Origin: Bacillus_BA songklensis
Lineage (GTDB): Bacteria > Bacillota > Bacilli > Bacillales > Bacillaceae_H
Direction: 5' to 3'
DNA length: 64,000 nt
Assembly: GCF_042649685.1 (NCBI RefSeq)
Contig: NZ_JBHRZT010000052.1
Coordinates: 434,001 to 498,000 of the forward strand
This document shows, one piece after another, positions 26,155-33,771 of this stretch; within the stretch, counting starts at the first letter, position 1; the number at the start of each line of letters is the position of its first letter. The position numbers and the translations under genes were made by a program. The notes under the pieces are model-generated. The model was not told the origin of the DNA. It did not search any database and saw nothing but the letters and a program-made list of their open reading frames with translations.

Positions 26155-26391
26155 TTGGAGATTCTTGAAATGTCAAAACAAATGGCTAATCATATGTATC
26201 CAATTGTCTTAGCGAAAAGATATGAAATATTTAAGGATAATGTTACCGCCTCTTCATTAAGAAGATATTTAAATGTCGATCATTCTGTTAGTTTATATGC
26301 TGCAATAACGATTATTTATCGTTTAGAAGCGGAAGGTTATATATCGAAACCTTTGGCCGAACATGACTTTAAACGGAAGTTATTAAAGTGA
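26155..26391 (+). CDS. Small winged-helix-like protein (78 aa)
   Basis: A 78-residue protein (start MEILEMSKQMANHMYPIVLA) with a helix-turn-helix-like core (ASSLRRYLNVDHSVSLYAAI, then IYRLEAEGYISKPL). It resembles the small winged helix of FtsK-gamma or comparable regulators. Start TTG 26155 is eight bases after AGGAGGTG; the frame upstream to 25987 lacks a ribosome site and reads unlike protein, so I exclude it. Function unknown. Confidence 0.55.
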   Translation: MEILEMSKQMANHMYPIVLAKRYEIFKDNVTASSLRRYLNVDHSVSLYAAITIIYRLEAEGYISKPLAEHDFKRKLLK

Positions 26392-26501
26392 AGTTATAAA
26401 GCGGGCTCTTCCCGGGGATTAACATAAAATGTTAGATACAACACATGATCCAGCGAGATTACTCTATCATTTCTTAAACTCTAGAAAAATTTCAAAAACA
26501 A

Positions 26502-26531
26502 GTTTAGTGGTCCCTGTTTTTGGGAAAAGGT
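26502..26531 (+). promoter_or_regulatory. Promoter of candidate small RNA A (sigma-F/sigma-B-like)
   Basis: GTTTA, 15-base spacer, GGGAAAAGG. Spacing and boxes are the same as at 33433, and both resemble sigma-F or sigma-B recognition more than sigma-A. Confidence 0.45.
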
Positions 26532-26537
26532 TAAATG

Positions 26538-26612
26538 TGCAGCGAGACCCCTTTATACGATGTCGCTTGCTTCGACTAGACTCCCGGTTTTCCTGACCGG
26601 GAGTCTTTTTTA
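26538..26612 (+). ncRNA. Candidate small RNA A with C-rich segment and terminator
   Basis: About 75 nt with no coding potential. It starts near GCAGC, contains GAGACCCCTTT and TTGCTTC, and ends in the perfect stem AGACTCCCGGT/ACCGGGAGTCT plus a T-run. Blocks TTAAAT, GCAGC, TTGCTTC, ACTCCC and GGGAGT recur in the same order at 33469-33548. The C-rich parts could pair with Shine-Dalgarno sequences. It could resemble the endospore-former RNA CsfG, but I cannot verify this. Confidence 0.5.
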
Positions 26613-26649
26613 TTGAATCTCGATATCGCAGTAGGAATCTAATAAAGAG

Positions 26650-26702
26650 AATGAACCGTCATGATAAACCCGGTAAAATCAAGGGGGGCTTGACGGTTCA
26701 TT
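26650..26702. repeat. 12-bp perfect inverted repeat
   Basis: AATGAACCGTCA (26650-26661) and TGACGGTTCATT (26691-26702) enclose a 29-base G-rich loop. No T-run follows on either strand, so it does not look like a simple terminator. It lies 175 bases before the DUF1232 gene. Confidence 0.6.
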
Positions 26703-26877
26703 TCAATTGAAAAACAAGATTATCTTCCTTTTCGGGACTTATGAGTCAGTTCCTTTATTTATTGGCGTGTGAGGTTTTGTATTTTAATATGGAAAGAAAG
26801 CAGAAAATAGAGGTGAAATAAGATACTTATCATAAAATTGTCTGTTAGTAAGCGTAGTATGATGGGAGGGCAAACAA

Positions 26878-27264
26878 TTGCTGAAGAAACTGTCGGTTTG
26901 GGCTAGAAAAGTAAAGTCGGATTTCATGGTGCTTTATCTTGCGCACAAAGATAAACGGGTTCCGTGGTATGCAAAAGTAATTGCGGTAGTAGTTGTTGCT
27001 TATGCTTTTAGTCCCGTTGATTTGATCCCTGATTTTATTCCAATATTGGGGTATTTAGATGATGTTATTTTATTGCCATTGGGAATTGTACTGGCAATGA
27101 AATTAATACCTGGATATGTACTAAGTGAATACAGAACAAAAGTCATGGAGCTCGAGAAAAAAGAGAAGCCTAAAAATTGGGTTGCAGGTATCTTCATTAT
27201 ATTTGTTTGGATTTTCATACTGATGATGGTTTTTTTATATTTTTTTAATGCTTTTATGGGGTGA
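26878..27264 (+). CDS. DUF1232 (YkvA-type) membrane protein
   Basis: A 128-residue protein with the DUF1232 core VPWYAKVIAVVVVAYAFSPVDLIPDFIPILGYLDDVILLP, here the stretch at residues ~29-67, followed by a charged linker and a second C-terminal membrane segment. The SPVDLIPD motif is diagnostic. Molecular function is unknown. Start TTG 26878 is seven bases after GGGAGGG. It appears monocistronic. Confidence 0.85.
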   Translation: MLKKLSVWARKVKSDFMVLYLAHKDKRVPWYAKVIAVVVVAYAFSPVDLIPDFIPILGYLDDVILLPLGIVLAMKLIPGYVLSEYRTKVMELEKKEKPKNWVAGIFIIFVWIFILMMVFLYFFNAFMG

Positions 27265-27335
27265 TACTGCATTGTCTAATCGGAGTATAAGATAAGCAGT
27301 AACTGAATCTATCATCGCCGGGATCATGAACGAAA

Positions 27336-27403
27336 ATATATGAATCCACATAAAGAATTGAACATGAGTAAAAAAACGCCCATGTCAAATTCTTTACGTG
27401 TAA
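27336..27403 (+). repeat. Palindromic element, degenerate copy
   Basis: AATCCACATAAAGAATT and AATTCTTTACGTGTAAG flank a hairpin with CATGAG and CATGTC arms. It aligns base by base with the elements at 48544 and 63711, with imperfect pairing. It lies about 70 bases past the DUF1232 stop. Confidence 0.7.
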
Positions 27404-27418
27404 GCCTGCTCAAGGTGA
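27401..27418 (+). repeat. 18-bp sequence shared with 9361-9378 (opposite strand)
   Basis: TAAGCCTGCTCAAGGTGA directly follows the palindromic element and is repeated exactly, inverted, behind the lactonase gene at 9.4 kb. Confidence 0.5.
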
Positions 27419-27550
27419 GAGAACAGAAAAACGCAAATAGAAGAAGGCTCGATGACAGAGGTCAAAAAGTGAAACAGTTTTAATGTTCTCGTAACAAGAA
27501 TGAAACATATTTCATGGTATAACTATATGTATAAAGAAAGGGGGAGCCGT

Positions 27551-28774
27551 ATGCAATTGATAAGGCGTATGGTTTTGACAATGTTGGTAAGCTTATTGGG
27601 GTTATCAGGCACAATAGCAGCTCATGCACAAACAAGTCAGGAAACCTTAAAAAATGCTCAGCAGAGGCTGCAGCAAAAGCAGGCGATTGTGAATCAAAAA
27701 GTAAAAGAAAAGCAGTCTGTTAATCAAGACATAAAGAAAATTCAACAAGAATTACAATCATTACATACACTGATCTCAAAAAATAAAGAAGACTTAACAA
27801 AGATTCAACAAAAGATTGAGGCGACAAATCGTCTGATAGAACAGAAAAAAGCAGAAATCGTCGTACTTGAAGATAAGGTACTCGCCCGCAAACATATTAT
27901 GAAAGAGCGGCTCGTAGCTCTTCAACGTAATGATAATAGGAATATATTAATCGATATGTTCTTGGATGCTGATAGTCTTGCAGATTTCATTCGCCGCGCC
28001 AGTGCGGTGACGACTCTTTTCAATGCTGATAAGGATATTTTAGCAGCGCAGCAGGAAGATCTTCGACAGATTGAAGAAGATAAAAAAGAAATCGACCGAC
28101 AAGAACAAATATTAGAAAGTGAACAAGAGAAATTGGCTGTACAGCAAGCTGAGCTTGATCAAAACTTGCAAAAAAGACAAGCTGCATTAGCGGCGATGCA
28201 AGTGAAATACAGCCAGATTTCCAAGCAAATCGCACTTGCTGAGCAAGAAAAGGCAAGCATTGAATCCCAAATGAAAGAGATTCAAGAGGCGATTAAGAAA
28301 GAGCAAGAAGAGGCAAGGGAAAGGGCTGCAAAGGCGGCCATGGAACGGGCGGCAAAAGAGAAAGCCGCTAGAGAGACCCGATTAGCGGAGCAAGCAAGAG
28401 CAAAAGCAGCAGCAAGAGCGAAGGTTGCAGCTAGTCGTCCATCTCCTTCAAAAGAGACATCTGGTAAAGAGCCTACTGAAGGCAAAGAGATGTATGTCAC
28501 TGCGACTGCATACAGCCATGAGGAAACAGATGGCAATGGATATATTACTGCACTGGGATACAATATTAAAAATGATCCAAGCTTGAAATTGATTGCCGTT
28601 GACCCGGATGTCATCCCATTAGGTAAGAAAGTATGGGTAGAACGCTATGGTGTTGCCATTGCAGGTGATACAGGCGGTGCCATTAAAGGGCATAGAATCG
28701 ATGTATTAATGCACTCAAAAGCGGACGCATTAGCATGGGGACGCCAAACGGTGAAAGTTGTGATTTTGGATTAG
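27551..28774 (+). CDS. Secreted coiled-coil protein with C-terminal 3D domain (cell-wall lytic type)
   Basis: A 407-residue exported protein: signal peptide (LVSLLGLSGTIAAHAQ), a long coiled coil of the CwlO/PcsB type (residues ~28-290, Gln/Glu/Lys heptads), an Ala/Arg-rich linker, then a 3D domain (YVTATAYSHEETDGNG; IAGDTGGAIKGHRIDVLM), a double-psi beta-barrel named for its three conserved Asp. The 3D domain occurs in MltA-like and YocH/YuiC-type wall proteins. A role in peptidoglycan cleavage is inferred. Start ATG 27551 follows GGGGGAG; the earlier ATG at 27500 lacks a site. Confidence 0.88.
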   Translation: MQLIRRMVLTMLVSLLGLSGTIAAHAQTSQETLKNAQQRLQQKQAIVNQKVKEKQSVNQDIKKIQQELQSLHTLISKNKEDLTKIQQKIEATNRLIEQKKAEIVVLEDKVLARKHIMKERLVALQRNDNRNILIDMFLDADSLADFIRRASAVTTLFNADKDILAAQQEDLRQIEEDKKEIDRQEQILESEQEKLAVQQAELDQNLQKRQAALAAMQVKYSQISKQIALAEQEKASIESQMKEIQEAIKKEQEEARERAAKAAMERAAKEKAARETRLAEQARAKAAARAKVAASRPSPSKETSGKEPTEGKEMYVTATAYSHEETDGNGYITALGYNIKNDPSLKLIAVDPDVIPLGKKVWVERYGVAIAGDTGGAIKGHRIDVLMHSKADALAWGRQTVKVVILD

Positions 28775-28876
28775 TGCGTACTTTTCAGTCACGCATGTTG
28801 CAGGTTAGTGTTTTTGATAGAAATATATTTAAAAGATACTAGTGAATTATCGGGGAAGTTTATATATTACTAAAGC

Positions 28877-28917
28877 AGAGACCTGACATCAAAATGGATG
28901 TCAGGTCTCTTTTTATT
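28877..28917 (+). terminator. Intrinsic terminator
   Basis: AGAGACCTGACATC pairs perfectly with GATGTCAGGTCTCT, followed by TTTTATT. It is about 100 bases past the 3D-domain gene stop. Confidence 0.9.
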
Positions 28918-28918
28918 A

Positions 28919-29012
28919 GGCTGTGTTAAAATTATTCGTTGATTCCTGGTTCATTCGTCAGAAACCATCAGTTTACAGGAATGATCCAGACGGCTTAGAA
29001 TTTAACACGGTT
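28919..29012. repeat. MITE-like element with terminal inverted repeats
   Basis: GGCTGTGTTAAAATT at the left end is nearly complementary to AATTTAACACGG at the right end. Inside, TGATTCCTG and CAGGAATGA also pair. The 94-bp non-coding unit abuts a terminator and could be a small non-autonomous element. Confidence 0.45.
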
Positions 29013-29210
29013 TCTTTAAAGGGCCTTCTTATAAAGGAAGAGGGAAAAGAATTCAAGATAAAGGAATAAAATACATAAAATTTACTATAATTTGGATATG
29101 GATAATCTTAAGTTCTATCATTCTTTCATGGAGATGAAGTGCATAAGAAGATGGAGCTTCTAGAAGACATATGCAGATTCCCTAAAAATGCCAAGAAAGG
29201 GTGTTTCATT

Positions 29211-30041
29211 ATGGTGAAAAATATTTCAGAGACCACTACCCTAAATAACGGAGTGAAAATGCCATGGCTTGGCCTTGGGGTTTATAAGATGGGGAATGGC
29301 CAGGAAATAGAAAAAGCCATCAAAGCAGCTATTCAAACAGGCTATCGAAGCATAGACACCGCTGATTTCTATCAAAACGAAGAAGGGGTAGGCAAGGCTA
29401 TAAAAGAGGCTGGGATACCAAGGGAAGAACTCTTTATCACGACAAAAATGTGGAACGACCGTCAGGGATACGAGTCAACATTAAAAGCCTTTGAAGAGAG
29501 CAGAAGAAAACTTGATCTCGACTATATTGATCTTTATTTGATTCATTGGCCGGTAAAAGGGAAGTATAAAGAAACATGGAAAGCGCTCGAAAAGCTATAT
29601 AAAGAAGGACATGTACGTACAATCGGCGTCAGTAATTTTCAAATTCACCATTTGGAAGATTTAATGGCTGACAGTGAGATTGTGCCGGCCGTCAACCAGG
29701 TAGAATTTCATCCTAAATTAACCCAAAAGAAGTTGTTGCAATTTTGCAAAGAAAATCGTATTCAAATGGAAGCCTGGGCTCCGCTCATGCGCGGGCGAAT
29801 TTTAGATCATCCTTTATTGCTTCAGATTGCAGGAAAGTATAACAAAACCACTTCTCAGGTGGTTCTTCGCTGGGATTTACAGCATGAAGTTGTGGCCATT
29901 CCTAAATCCGTGAACGAAAATCGCATAGCAGCAAATGCCGATATTTTCAATTTTGAATTGACTGAGGAGGAGATGAAGCAAATCGATGCTTTAAATGAAA
30001 ACTATCGAACGGGGGGAGATCCAGATAATATTAATTTTTAA
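29211..30041 (+). CDS. Aldo/keto reductase (YvgN-like)
   Basis: A 276-residue NADPH-dependent aldo/keto reductase, (alpha/beta)8 fold. Motifs: LGLGVYKMGNG, the catalytic Asp-Tyr pair SIDTADFYQNEEGVG, Lys in FITTKMWN, His in YLIHWPVKGKYKETW, GVSNFQIHHL, and the cofactor-binding IPKSVNENRI. It resembles B. subtilis YvgN/YtbE, which reduce glyoxal and methylglyoxal. Start ATG 29211 follows AAAGGGTG; the earlier in-frame ATG at 29139 has no ribosome site. It is monocistronic, ending at a shared terminator. Confidence 0.92.
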   Translation: MVKNISETTTLNNGVKMPWLGLGVYKMGNGQEIEKAIKAAIQTGYRSIDTADFYQNEEGVGKAIKEAGIPREELFITTKMWNDRQGYESTLKAFEESRRKLDLDYIDLYLIHWPVKGKYKETWKALEKLYKEGHVRTIGVSNFQIHHLEDLMADSEIVPAVNQVEFHPKLTQKKLLQFCKENRIQMEAWAPLMRGRILDHPLLLQIAGKYNKTTSQVVLRWDLQHEVVAIPKSVNENRIAANADIFNFELTEEEMKQIDALNENYRTGGDPDNINF

Positions 30042-30109
30042 AGTGAGAAACAGAAGGTTCTAAAAAGAGGACGTGACATGAAACTTGACTAATGTATATT
30101 TAGCATGTA

Positions 30110-30154
30110 AAAAAGACCTGAACTCATTCTTTTTGGAATGGTTTAGGTCTTTTG
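30110..30154. terminator. Bidirectional terminator
   Basis: AAAAGACCT...CATTC pairs with GAATG...AGGTCTTTT between the aldo/keto reductase and the converging glutaminyl-tRNA synthetase gene. Confidence 0.85.
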
Positions 30155-30176
30155 AACAGTCGCCTCCGCTTTTCTT

Positions 30177-31832
30177 CTACATTTTAAAAGAACTTTTCAG
30201 GGACACGATTAAATTAAAGACAGCTTTCTCGTCTGTTGTATGCTTTGGATCCACATTAAAGTAACCATGTCTAAAGAATTGGAACTTATCTTGTGGTTTT
30301 ACATCTTTCATATTGGGTTCAACGAAGCCATTTAACACTTCTAAAGAATTTGGATTAACATGGTCAAGGAATGTTTTTTCTTCTTCCCCGTCTTGAGCTT
30401 CTTCATCTAAAATGAGAGGTTCATACAAACGGAATTCGGCCGGTATTGCCTGAGTAGCCTCTACCCAATGAAGGGTTCCTTTTACTTTGCGTCCTGTAAA
30501 GCCTGTACCGCTTTTTGTCTCTGGATCGTATGTGCAATGAACTTCAATCACGTTTCCGTCTTCGTCCTTAATGACATCTTCACATTTAATGAAATAGGCA
30601 TGTTTGAGTCGAACTTCATTTCCAGGGAACAAACGGAAATATTTCTTTGGCGGGTTTTCCATGAAATCTTCTTGTTCAATATAAATTTCTCTTGAGAATG
30701 GAATTTGTCTTGTTCCCATTTCAGGATTTTCAGGATTGATTTCCGCCTCTAACATTTCAATTTGACCTTCAGGATAGTTCGTAATAACGACTTTTAGCGG
30801 ACGCAGGATTCCCATTGTACGTGGAGCTTTTAACTTTAAATCTTCTCTGACGAAATGATCAAGCATTCGGGAATCAACCGTACTGTAAACTTTTGATACC
30901 CCTAGCTCACGGCAAAATGCGCGAATGGCTTCCGGTGTATAACCTCTTCTTCTTAATCCTGAAATGGTTGGCATGCGAGGATCATCCCAGCCATCAACAT
31001 AGCCTTCATCCACTAACTGTTTTAACTTCCGTTTGCTCATGACCGTATTTGTTAAGTTTAGGCGGTTAAACTCAATTTGCTGCGGTTGGCTTTCCATTTC
31101 ACATTCTTCTACAACCCAGTTATATAAAGGACGTTGATCTTCGAATTCAAGCGTACAAATAGAATGCGTCACACCCTCAATGGCATCTTCGATTGGATGG
31201 GCAAAGCTGTACATTGGATAAATGCACCATTGGTCTCCTGTATTATGGTGAGTGGTATGGGAAATACGGTAAAGAACAGGGTCACGCATATTAATATTTG
31301 GTGAGCCCATATCGATTTTTGCTCTTAATACTTTTTCCCCGTTTCCAAATTCACCTTTACGCATACGTTCGAACAAATCAAGGTTTTCCTCTACTGAACG
31401 GTCGCGATAGGGACTTTCTTTCCCTGGCTCCGTTAGTGTACCGCGGTATTCGCGGATTTCATCCGGTGTAAGGTCATCCACATAGGCTTTTCCTTTTTTG
31501 ATGAGCAACACTGCCCGTTTATACATTTCTTCGAAATAATCAGAAGCAAAAAATAATCCGTCCCAATCATAGCCAAGCCATTTTACATCTTCTTTTATTG
31601 CTTCAACAAATTCGGTATCTTCCTTTAATGGGTTGGTGTCATCGAAGCGCAAATTTGTTTTTCCGTTAAATTCATCTGCCAGGTCAAAGTTTATGATAAT
31701 GGATTTGGCATGTCCAATATGTAAATAACCATTTGGTTCTGGTGGAAAACGGGTAATGACGTGGTCACGCTTACCGGTTTCTAAATCTTCTTTTATGATA
31801 TCTCTAATAAAATTCGATGTGTTATGTTCCAC
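30177..31832 (-). CDS. glnS: Glutaminyl-tRNA synthetase
   Basis: A 551-residue class I aminoacyl-tRNA synthetase charging tRNA-Gln. HIGH motif in PPEPNGYLHIGHAKS, KMSKS-like motif in NTVMSKRKLKQLV, acceptor-stem region RFDDTNPLKEDTEFVE, and the C-terminal anticodon-binding beta barrels are present, full length for the family. GTG 31832 (MEHNTSNFIRDIIKED) is nine bases after AGAAAGG and matches the usual GlnRS start; the TTG three codons upstream abuts the ribosome site. Most Bacillaceae lack GlnRS and amidate Glu-tRNA-Gln with GatCAB, so this gene points to horizontal gain. No T-box leader is visible. Confidence 0.93.
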   Translation of the reverse strand: MEHNTSNFIRDIIKEDLETGKRDHVITRFPPEPNGYLHIGHAKSIIINFDLADEFNGKTNLRFDDTNPLKEDTEFVEAIKEDVKWLGYDWDGLFFASDYFEEMYKRAVLLIKKGKAYVDDLTPDEIREYRGTLTEPGKESPYRDRSVEENLDLFERMRKGEFGNGEKVLRAKIDMGSPNINMRDPVLYRISHTTHHNTGDQWCIYPMYSFAHPIEDAIEGVTHSICTLEFEDQRPLYNWVVEECEMESQPQQIEFNRLNLTNTVMSKRKLKQLVDEGYVDGWDDPRMPTISGLRRRGYTPEAIRAFCRELGVSKVYSTVDSRMLDHFVREDLKLKAPRTMGILRPLKVVITNYPEGQIEMLEAEINPENPEMGTRQIPFSREIYIEQEDFMENPPKKYFRLFPGNEVRLKHAYFIKCEDVIKDEDGNVIEVHCTYDPETKSGTGFTGRKVKGTLHWVEATQAIPAEFRLYEPLILDEEAQDGEEEKTFLDHVNPNSLEVLNGFVEPNMKDVKPQDKFQFFRHGYFNVDPKHTTDEKAVFNLIVSLKSSFKM

Positions 31833-31963
31833 AATTTTCAACCTTTCTCATGTAATAAAGTTTTTCTTTTTCATATTTTATCTTAAATAGGCGAGAAGAT
31901 CCCATCCTTAAGAAATATAAAGGGGATAGCCCGACGAGTAGGGTAGGGATGAATCGCCTTTTG

Positions 31964-32197
31964 ATGTGTACGAACATACATTCGTGTGGTGCAATATTCC
32001 TGTACGGATTGTACATTGAAAACTGAACATATGGGGTTGGTACGAGAAATGCTTCGTACCGCAAAATGTTCAAGCGACATTCGCCAATGCGAACCGAAGT
32101 AGCGAAAACCAAGCAGAGTAGGTTCGCATGTCGTGGCCAACGTACAGTACAGGATAAAATATGTAGAACCGTAGGAACTACGGGGATAGCCTGCTAA
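31964..32197 (+). pseudogene. Remnant of IS605/IS1341-type tnpB
   Basis: A frame from ATG 31964 with one internal stop ends in DKICRTVGTTGIAC and TAA at 32195. The VGTTGIAC ending is a hallmark I associate with TnpB of IS605/IS1341-type elements. Only a short tail remains and most of the transposase is deleted. It lies in the leader region of glnS, on the opposite strand. Confidence 0.65.
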
Positions 32198-32277
32198 GAG
32201 AACTGAACGATAGTTCGGTGTTCACAGGAATCTCCCACTTCAACGAGAGCTAGCAAGTAAGTGGCAGTAGTTCAAAT
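32198..32277 (+). mobile_element. Right end of IS605/IS1341-type element (omega-RNA region)
   Basis: Sequence with CTCCCACTTCAACGAGAGC and TAGCAAGTAAGTGGCAGTAG, then TTCAA, the hairpin-rich 3' end typical of these elements. In active elements the tnpB 3' end and this region give the guide RNA. Here the nuclease is gone, so it is a fossil. Confidence 0.6.
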
Positions 32278-32383
32278 ATAACATATATATCATTACTTTT
32301 CCATTAAGCATTATACATGATAGCCATTACTGTAACACAGGAAATACACGCATTTTAATTATTTTTGTAATAGAATCCCCTAA

Positions 32384-32428
32384 AAAAAAGAGACGCTCTT
32401 CTTCAAGAGAAGAGCGTCTCTTTTTTAT
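32384..32428. terminator. Strong bidirectional terminator
   Basis: AAAAGAGACGCTCTTCT pairs perfectly with AGAAGAGCGTCTCTTTT around TCAAG. It follows the minus-strand L,D-transpeptidase gene. Confidence 0.9.
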
Positions 32429-32486
32429 CTATTTCGTTGATTTTGCTCTACTGGCGGTAGGACTTTCTCCTACGGGGAGTTTTCCT

Positions 32487-33239
32487 TTATCTCATTCCAA
32501 GTGCTCTTTTGGTAGCAGGGCCTACGACTCCATCTACTTTTAAATTGTGGGCTTTTTGAAATTGACGGACCGCGAAATCAGTGTTTGATCCGAAAAATCC
32601 GTCGATTCCTTTTGTATTATACCCTTGGGATGTAAGCAGTCGCTGAAGCTCTTTAACGGCATTACCGCGGCTGCCTTTCATTAAAACTTCGCTGCTTACG
32701 CCTGTAACAGGCACGGCTTTGGAAGGGGTAGTCTTCATTCCATTTGCCGCCGCAATAGAGTCAAAAGACTTTCCGGAAGTTGTGATAATGACAGGAGTGC
32801 CGATCTTTACCCGATTAAACAGCCATTCTACTTCATTATCGTACATGCGGATACAGCCGTTGCTAATGTATTTGCCGATTGAACTTGGGTTATTGTTGCC
32901 GTGAATGGCGTAAGTCGTTCCCCATGTTCCCCGGGGGTTCAGGCCAAGCCAGCGATTGCCAAGGGGATTGCGCGGGTCACCGCCTGGAATTTTTCCCTTA
33001 TAATAGGGTCTGTTAACAATTTTATTGACAATCTTAAACTTGCCTTCCGGCGTATACGACGCTTTCCTTCCAGTTGCAACTTTAAATACACTTTTTAACT
33101 GACTGTTTTCATAGTAAGCGAGCTGGTTGTTTGATTTGTTGATAATGATGAACTGACTTCCTGCGGCGTGGCTAGCGGTCACGCCCATACTAAAAAATGC
33201 AAAAAAGGCCAAAACAAAAAGGATACACAGTTTTTTCAT
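32487..33239 (-). CDS. L,D-transpeptidase (YkuD) with peptidoglycan-binding domain
   Basis: A 250-residue exported enzyme: signal peptide (residues 1-26), YkuD catalytic domain with TYAIHGNNNPSSIGKY and the active-site cysteine in SNGCIRM, then a C-terminal PG_binding_1 domain (GSRGNAVKELQRLLTSQGY; DGVVGPATKRALG). It forms 3-3 crosslinks in peptidoglycan or attaches proteins to it, outside the membrane. B. subtilis YkuD carries a LysM domain instead, so the domain order resembles other Bacillus paralogues. It is monocistronic. Confidence 0.93.
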   Translation of the reverse strand: MKKLCILFVLAFFAFFSMGVTASHAAGSQFIIINKSNNQLAYYENSQLKSVFKVATGRKASYTPEGKFKIVNKIVNRPYYKGKIPGGDPRNPLGNRWLGLNPRGTWGTTYAIHGNNNPSSIGKYISNGCIRMYDNEVEWLFNRVKIGTPVIITTSGKSFDSIAAANGMKTTPSKAVPVTGVSSEVLMKGSRGNAVKELQRLLTSQGYNTKGIDGFFGSNTDFAVRQFQKAHNLKVDGVVGPATKRALGMR

Positions 33240-33432
33240 CGGCTTCTTCTCTCCCCCTTAGTGCTATGATTATTGCCAATCGATTTATCATATGTTACAG
33301 GGGGTTGTTTTGAGTTGCAGTTTTTTTAATAATGTTACGTTTTTGTAATAATGAGTAAAAGTGATTATAGATTTTACCTCTGGAATAGTGCTTTAACTAT
33401 AGGAATTCGCTTTTAAATTCTTATTTTAATAG

Positions 33433-33461
33433 GTTTAAAAGTTTGGAGTAGGGGGAAAGAT
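33433..33461 (+). promoter_or_regulatory. Promoter of candidate small RNA B (sigma-F/sigma-B-like)
   Basis: AGGTTTAA then GGGAAAGATT, with GTTTA-N15-GGG spacing identical to the promoter at 26502. The match to sigma-B (AGGTTTAA...GGGTAT) or sigma-F is partial. Confidence 0.45.
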
Positions 33462-33468
33462 TAAATAC

Positions 33469-33548
33469 GCAGCAATGTTTCTTTTCTTATCACATCATTT
33501 GCTTCAGCTTTGACTCCCAATCTCTCCCCCTGGTTGGGAGTTTTTATT
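33469..33548 (+). ncRNA. Candidate small RNA B, paralogue of A
   Basis: About 80 nt non-coding, starting near GCAGC, with TTGCTTC and then the stem ACTCCCAA/TTGGGAGT and T-run. The terminator loop is C-rich (TCTCTCCCCC). Ordered blocks match RNA A at 26538. It sits in the 530-bp gap between the transpeptidase and the alcohol dehydrogenase, upstream of the sigma-54 promoter. Confidence 0.5.
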
Positions 33549-33712
33549 CCAATAAGTATCAGATTAAGAATTTAGTATAAGTGGGAGAGGTTCATTTTAA
33601 AATGACGATAGTTTGTCAGAGTTTAGCCATATTTATGTTCGAATGAGCCGATTTTTCGGTACGATGACTGGTTTTCATGAGTCAATCATTAATTATGAAA
33701 GCGTTTGAAATA

Positions 33713-33731
33713 TTGGCATGGTTTTTGCATG
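33713..33731 (+). promoter_or_regulatory. Sigma-54 (SigL) -24/-12 promoter
   Basis: TTGGCATGGTTTTTGCATG has GG (33715-33716), exactly ten bases, then GC (33727-33728), matching TGGCAC-N5-TTGCA with one deviation. It is 41 bases before the alcohol dehydrogenase start and faces an NtrC-type activator operon. Confidence 0.85.
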
Positions 33732-33771
33732 TAAATAAAGTGAACATGAAAAAATGAGGGGGATGTTTTAT

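Noticed and set aside
31883..32140. 85-codon minus-strand frame within the IS remnant
   Set aside because: It is antisense to the tnpB tail and right end, has no ribosome site and reads as a shadow of the element.
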